This document shows, piece after piece, positions 62,801 through 64,000 of a stretch of 64,000 bases of DNA. The DNA lies in NCBI RefSeq assembly GCF_003386195.1, contig NZ_QRDX01000001.1, positions 310,001 through 374,000 of the forward strand, given 5' to 3'. The position numbers and the translations under genes are program-made. Each line of letters starts with the position of its first letter. Within the stretch, counting starts at the first letter, position 1. Source of the stretch: Seonamhaeicola aphaedonensis (lineage in GTDB: Bacteria > Bacteroidota > Bacteroidia > Flavobacteriales > Flavobacteriaceae). The notes below the pieces were generated by a model. The model did not search any database, was not told where the DNA came from, and saw nothing but the letters and a program-made list of their open reading frames with translations.

Positions 62801-62926
62801 ATAATCGCCACCATAATCAGACTCCAAATATTCAGATTCTTGATTAAAAGAAGATTTGAAAATTAACGTAAATGCAACTAAAAATAGACCGATAAAAACC
62901 AGCCTTAGCGTATTTTTTTTGTTCAT
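59837..62926 (-). CDS. Large T9SS-secreted Asp-box (BNR) beta-propeller protein
   Basis: 1029 residues: N-terminal signal anchor/peptide (about 8-26), an acidic segment (about 30-55), then a long propeller region (about 130-790) with several Asp-boxes of form SxDxGxxW/F (SDDEGRTW, STDYGLNY, SGDEGATW, STDYGVNW, STDGGNSF, SVDGGQTF). Two small beta domains (about 800-950) and a T9SS sorting domain (AFPNPVTDQF to TLKIVKK, about 958-1029) follow. The fold resembles sialidase, sortilin and GH74-like propellers, but I see no catalytic signature for any, so the activity is unknown. First gene of the operon with the Ig-like and GH16 lipoproteins. Confidence 0.85.
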   Translation of the reverse strand: MNKKNTLRLVFIGLFLVAFTLIFKSSFNQESEYLESDYGGDYEHHEEETPEEIAYEMAMDELALPKPFNFQNLTGEALADYNVWYLNKEKTGFKFSASEDFEAYFKSAQQSMTMPPPEKYFYANRTLSGTWDQKYLHMTSTTAPGYSEGGFRTDGSLYDPINEDMYIVSFAGHIYKIDEGAPVKWSLRNHTKSFEGDKFNGVNLPDGSFRLLNQKSNGSMEFSDDEGRTWMDANGAFFEGGANYTTVVTKRNSQKRIVAHGARRDASRGNAWYDFIYISTDYGLNYTTSALSFLSNAFDVEILKPHGSRDVYLFARRASDSKLYVYKMAEGDDDFSLIYEPTTTVAKLDSVQGTTVGGITHFYISYDNTTIFYSGDEGATWTQSVTSSDTGRNIVEVHPTQPNIVFKGFVELWISTDYGVNWTRNQHVLSNNDIYVWDLQHFKTFDKEDGGFFTISGYDFGTYYSTTPEDWNSWVSVSKGNPTIMCYDAETNEKYNLVYTANQDRGSQSFSGSNNYDKSVPIPALREANTDVLRVTVANGGESAWYWYYYGTIGRSSATNGGNYKTVTGTDFYGNWAATSLVPSPNDNEDAVYIPWGEGGLQKIIYNGSAVVREIHPFQFSGPISSFGYSKVNKNRWYVSLKSGQLLYSTDGGNSFTSSSYNGTWPQQEDSHRKRRQVIATSPIDEATVYFAGKGNNFLISVDGGQTFTNHNAGLSVERISEMETSPNGQYIFAACEFDGAWVFSVQQDQWFKMDGLDVPDAVGYTDVQFIESENAVRFATYGSGIVDFILDQDFSEIFVASDNFTIETIDETCQGKNGQIKINTKYKHSYKVTIGGTEYSFNEVLNIPNLEPGVYDVCIEIKDTSYQYCVNLEVNASELLTGKLTTSKSGKIAVDIKSGSAPYKVFINNKQVLETYETSFEVEAKDGDIINIEAKATCEGKLTKVMETSGLLKAFPNPVTDQFELSIPEISKATVSVELYSLTSGLIAKQQYNVAGGKITVDMQKYPSGIYFVRLDSEKPKTLKIVKK

Positions 62927-62982
62927 AATGCCTCTGTTAGTATGGAATTGATAAAATTAAACTAACTAAAGCCTAAAAACAT

Positions 62983-63008
62983 TAACCAAACTACCCTAAA
63001 CATAGACA
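62983..63008 (-). promoter_or_regulatory. GTTTAG direct-repeat motif upstream of the Asp-box operon
   Basis: Minus strand: GTTTAGGGTAGTTTGG, the same two half-sites at 10-bp phasing as at 58037-58062 (second half with one change), 57 bp before the ATG. The flanking TGTnnAT block is also shared. Confidence 0.6.
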
Positions 63009-63204
63009 AAAACACTTTTTAAATAATCAAAGCATAATATCTACAATGGGAATTGTTAAGTACTCGCTGTAAACCAATAGCCACCTATTTAGTTTAATAT
63101 TCAATAAGTAAACATCAATTACAAAAAATAAAACGTATAAGAATCGCATTTAGAACGCAGAGTAAACGCACTTTAAAAACCAACCACACATACACAAAAA
63201 CACT

Positions 63205-64000
63205 CTAAAATATTCTATCTGGATTAAAGGCTTGTATATCTAATTCTGTTTTTATCTCTGAAATAATATCTGAAACTAATTTTCCTGTTGCAGGCCCTAA
63301 ACTCCAGCCCATCATGGCGTGTCCTGTTGCAATAGTTAAATTTTTATACTTTGAGGTTTTTCCAATGTAGGGTAAGCCATCTGGGGTACATGGGCGCAAG
63401 CCACATTTGGCTTGTGCCTTTTCTTCTGAAGTAATATAGAGTTGATTGTAATACGATGAACTTGCTTCTGCAATAGCATTTACACGCACGGGATTTACAG
63501 TATGATTAATCCCTGAAAATTCCATGGTGCCAGCAAAACGGGTAAAACCATTCATAGGTGTAACCGCAACTTTGGCCTCACATAAAATGGCAGGAATGGT
63601 AATATTGGTATCTCGATTCAAATTGATGCTGTAGCCTTTCCCAGCTTGTATGAGCAATTTTAAACCTAATTTTTTACTGATTTTAGGACTCCAACTACCA
63701 GCTGCCAACACAACCTCATCACATAATAATTGTCGGGTTTCTGTGATTACTTTTAAAATTTTTTGATTGTTTATGTCAACATCAACCACTTCTTCATTTT
63801 TTAAAATTGAAACTCCGTTTTTTTTCAAGTGAACAATCATTTCTTGCATGAAGTTATTTGGTGTCATGTGTGCATCAGAGTGGTAGTAAACCGCACCTTT
63901 AACATTTAAATTGGCTTTAGGCTCTAATTTCGAAACCTCAGTTTGAGACAAATGCTCAACCTTTAAACCCTCTTCTATACCCCGTTTACCTACTTCCCAT
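63205..64000 (-). CDS. FAD-dependent amine oxidase (D-amino-acid dehydrogenase / glycine oxidase type), 5' truncated by the window
   Basis: The frame is open to the window edge (first visible residues WEVGKRGIEEG), so the N-terminus with the FAD Rossmann motif lies outside. The 264 visible residues are the C-terminal part of a DAO-family flavoprotein: VVLAAGSWSPKISKKLG, GKGYSINL, GLRPCTPDGLPYIGKT and ATGHAMMGWSLGPATGKLVSDI by its ends. This pattern fits DadA-like dehydrogenases or hydroxyproline/sarcosine-type oxidases; the substrate is undetermined. It is followed by about 280 bp before the Asp-box gene start. Confidence 0.88.
   Translation of the reverse strand, partial: WEVGKRGIEEGLKVEHLSQTEVSKLEPKANLNVKGAVYYHSDAHMTPNNFMQEMIVHLKKNGVSILKNEEVVDVDINNQKILKVITETRQLLCDEVVLAAGSWSPKISKKLGLKLLIQAGKGYSINLNRDTNITIPAILCEAKVAVTPMNGFTRFAGTMEFSGINHTVNPVRVNAIAEASSSYYNQLYITSEEKAQAKCGLRPCTPDGLPYIGKTSKYKNLTIATGHAMMGWSLGPATGKLVSDIISEIKTELDIQAFNPDRIF

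Overview
The window is an AT-rich chromosomal segment from a member of the Bacteroidota, almost certainly a Flavobacteriaceae and probably marine. The supporting signs are a gldA gliding-motility ABC gene, type IX secretion (T9SS) C-terminal sorting domains, a split metH, a chorismate-mutase-fused DAHP synthase, DUF3857 proteins, a near absence of Shine-Dalgarno sequences, and promoters of the flavobacterial form TTG-N17..23-TAnnTTTG. I saw no tRNA, rRNA, transposase, prophage or CRISPR array.

Layout: (1) 1-1957, plus strand: end of a circularly permuted ATP-grasp gene, an alpha-E protein and a transglutaminase. (2) 1965-19998, minus strand: polyprenyl synthase, a gamma-glutamylcyclotransferase-like protein, rlmN, queA, aroA, a MazG-like protein, three tandem DUF3857 proteins, dtd, rsgA, a secreted CsgG-like protein (plus strand), then the aromatic operon pheA-aminotransferase-tyrA-aroF/CM. 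This operon is preceded by an 18-residue Phe/Tyr-rich leader peptide and an intrinsic terminator abutting the pheA start codon, which looks like a ribosome-mediated attenuator. (3) 20278-24686, plus: gldA, pta, ackA. (4) 24657-31532, minus: GIN-domain lipoprotein, PagL-like deacylase, metF and the two halves of metH, under a SAM-I riboswitch. (5) 31623-33240, minus: cysM and a serine acetyltransferase. (6) 33370-41734, minus: sulfate assimilation (Fd-NADP reductase, siroheme synthesis, sulfite reductase with a HEPN-like tail, cysN, cysD, cysH, DUF2061) with an Rrf2 regulator upstream and a clear promoter plus dyad operator. (7) 41783-44187, minus: an Omp85-like protein and two small heat-shock-type proteins. 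(8) 44584-50760, minus: metY, a MetX::aspartokinase::homoserine dehydrogenase triple fusion and metZ, under a second SAM-I riboswitch. (9) 50841-54843: a helical-repeat protein and the divergent leuA-leuB pair, with a dyad over the leuA promoter. (10) 54959-56630: a membrane glycosyltransferase carrying an in-frame palindromic repeat and a small conserved protein. (11) 57136-62926, minus: a secreted-protein cluster (T9SS proteins, GH16 lipoprotein, Ig-like lipoprotein, large Asp-box protein) with a shared direct-repeat motif upstream of both transcripts. (12) 63205-64000: a truncated FAD-dependent amine oxidase.

Functionally the core of the window is amino-acid and sulfur metabolism: sulfate is taken to sulfide, sulfide is fixed into cysteine (CysE/CysM) and homocysteine (MetY/MetZ), and homocysteine is methylated by split MetH with methyl groups from MetF. 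Three regulatory layers are visible: SAM riboswitches for methionine, an Rrf2 operator for sulfate reduction, and an aromatic leader peptide for Phe/Tyr. The best candidates for undescribed biology are the aromatic attenuator, the Rrf2 promoter-operator, the GTTTAG-N4-GTTTAG motif of the secreted cluster, and the repeat that has become part of a membrane protein.
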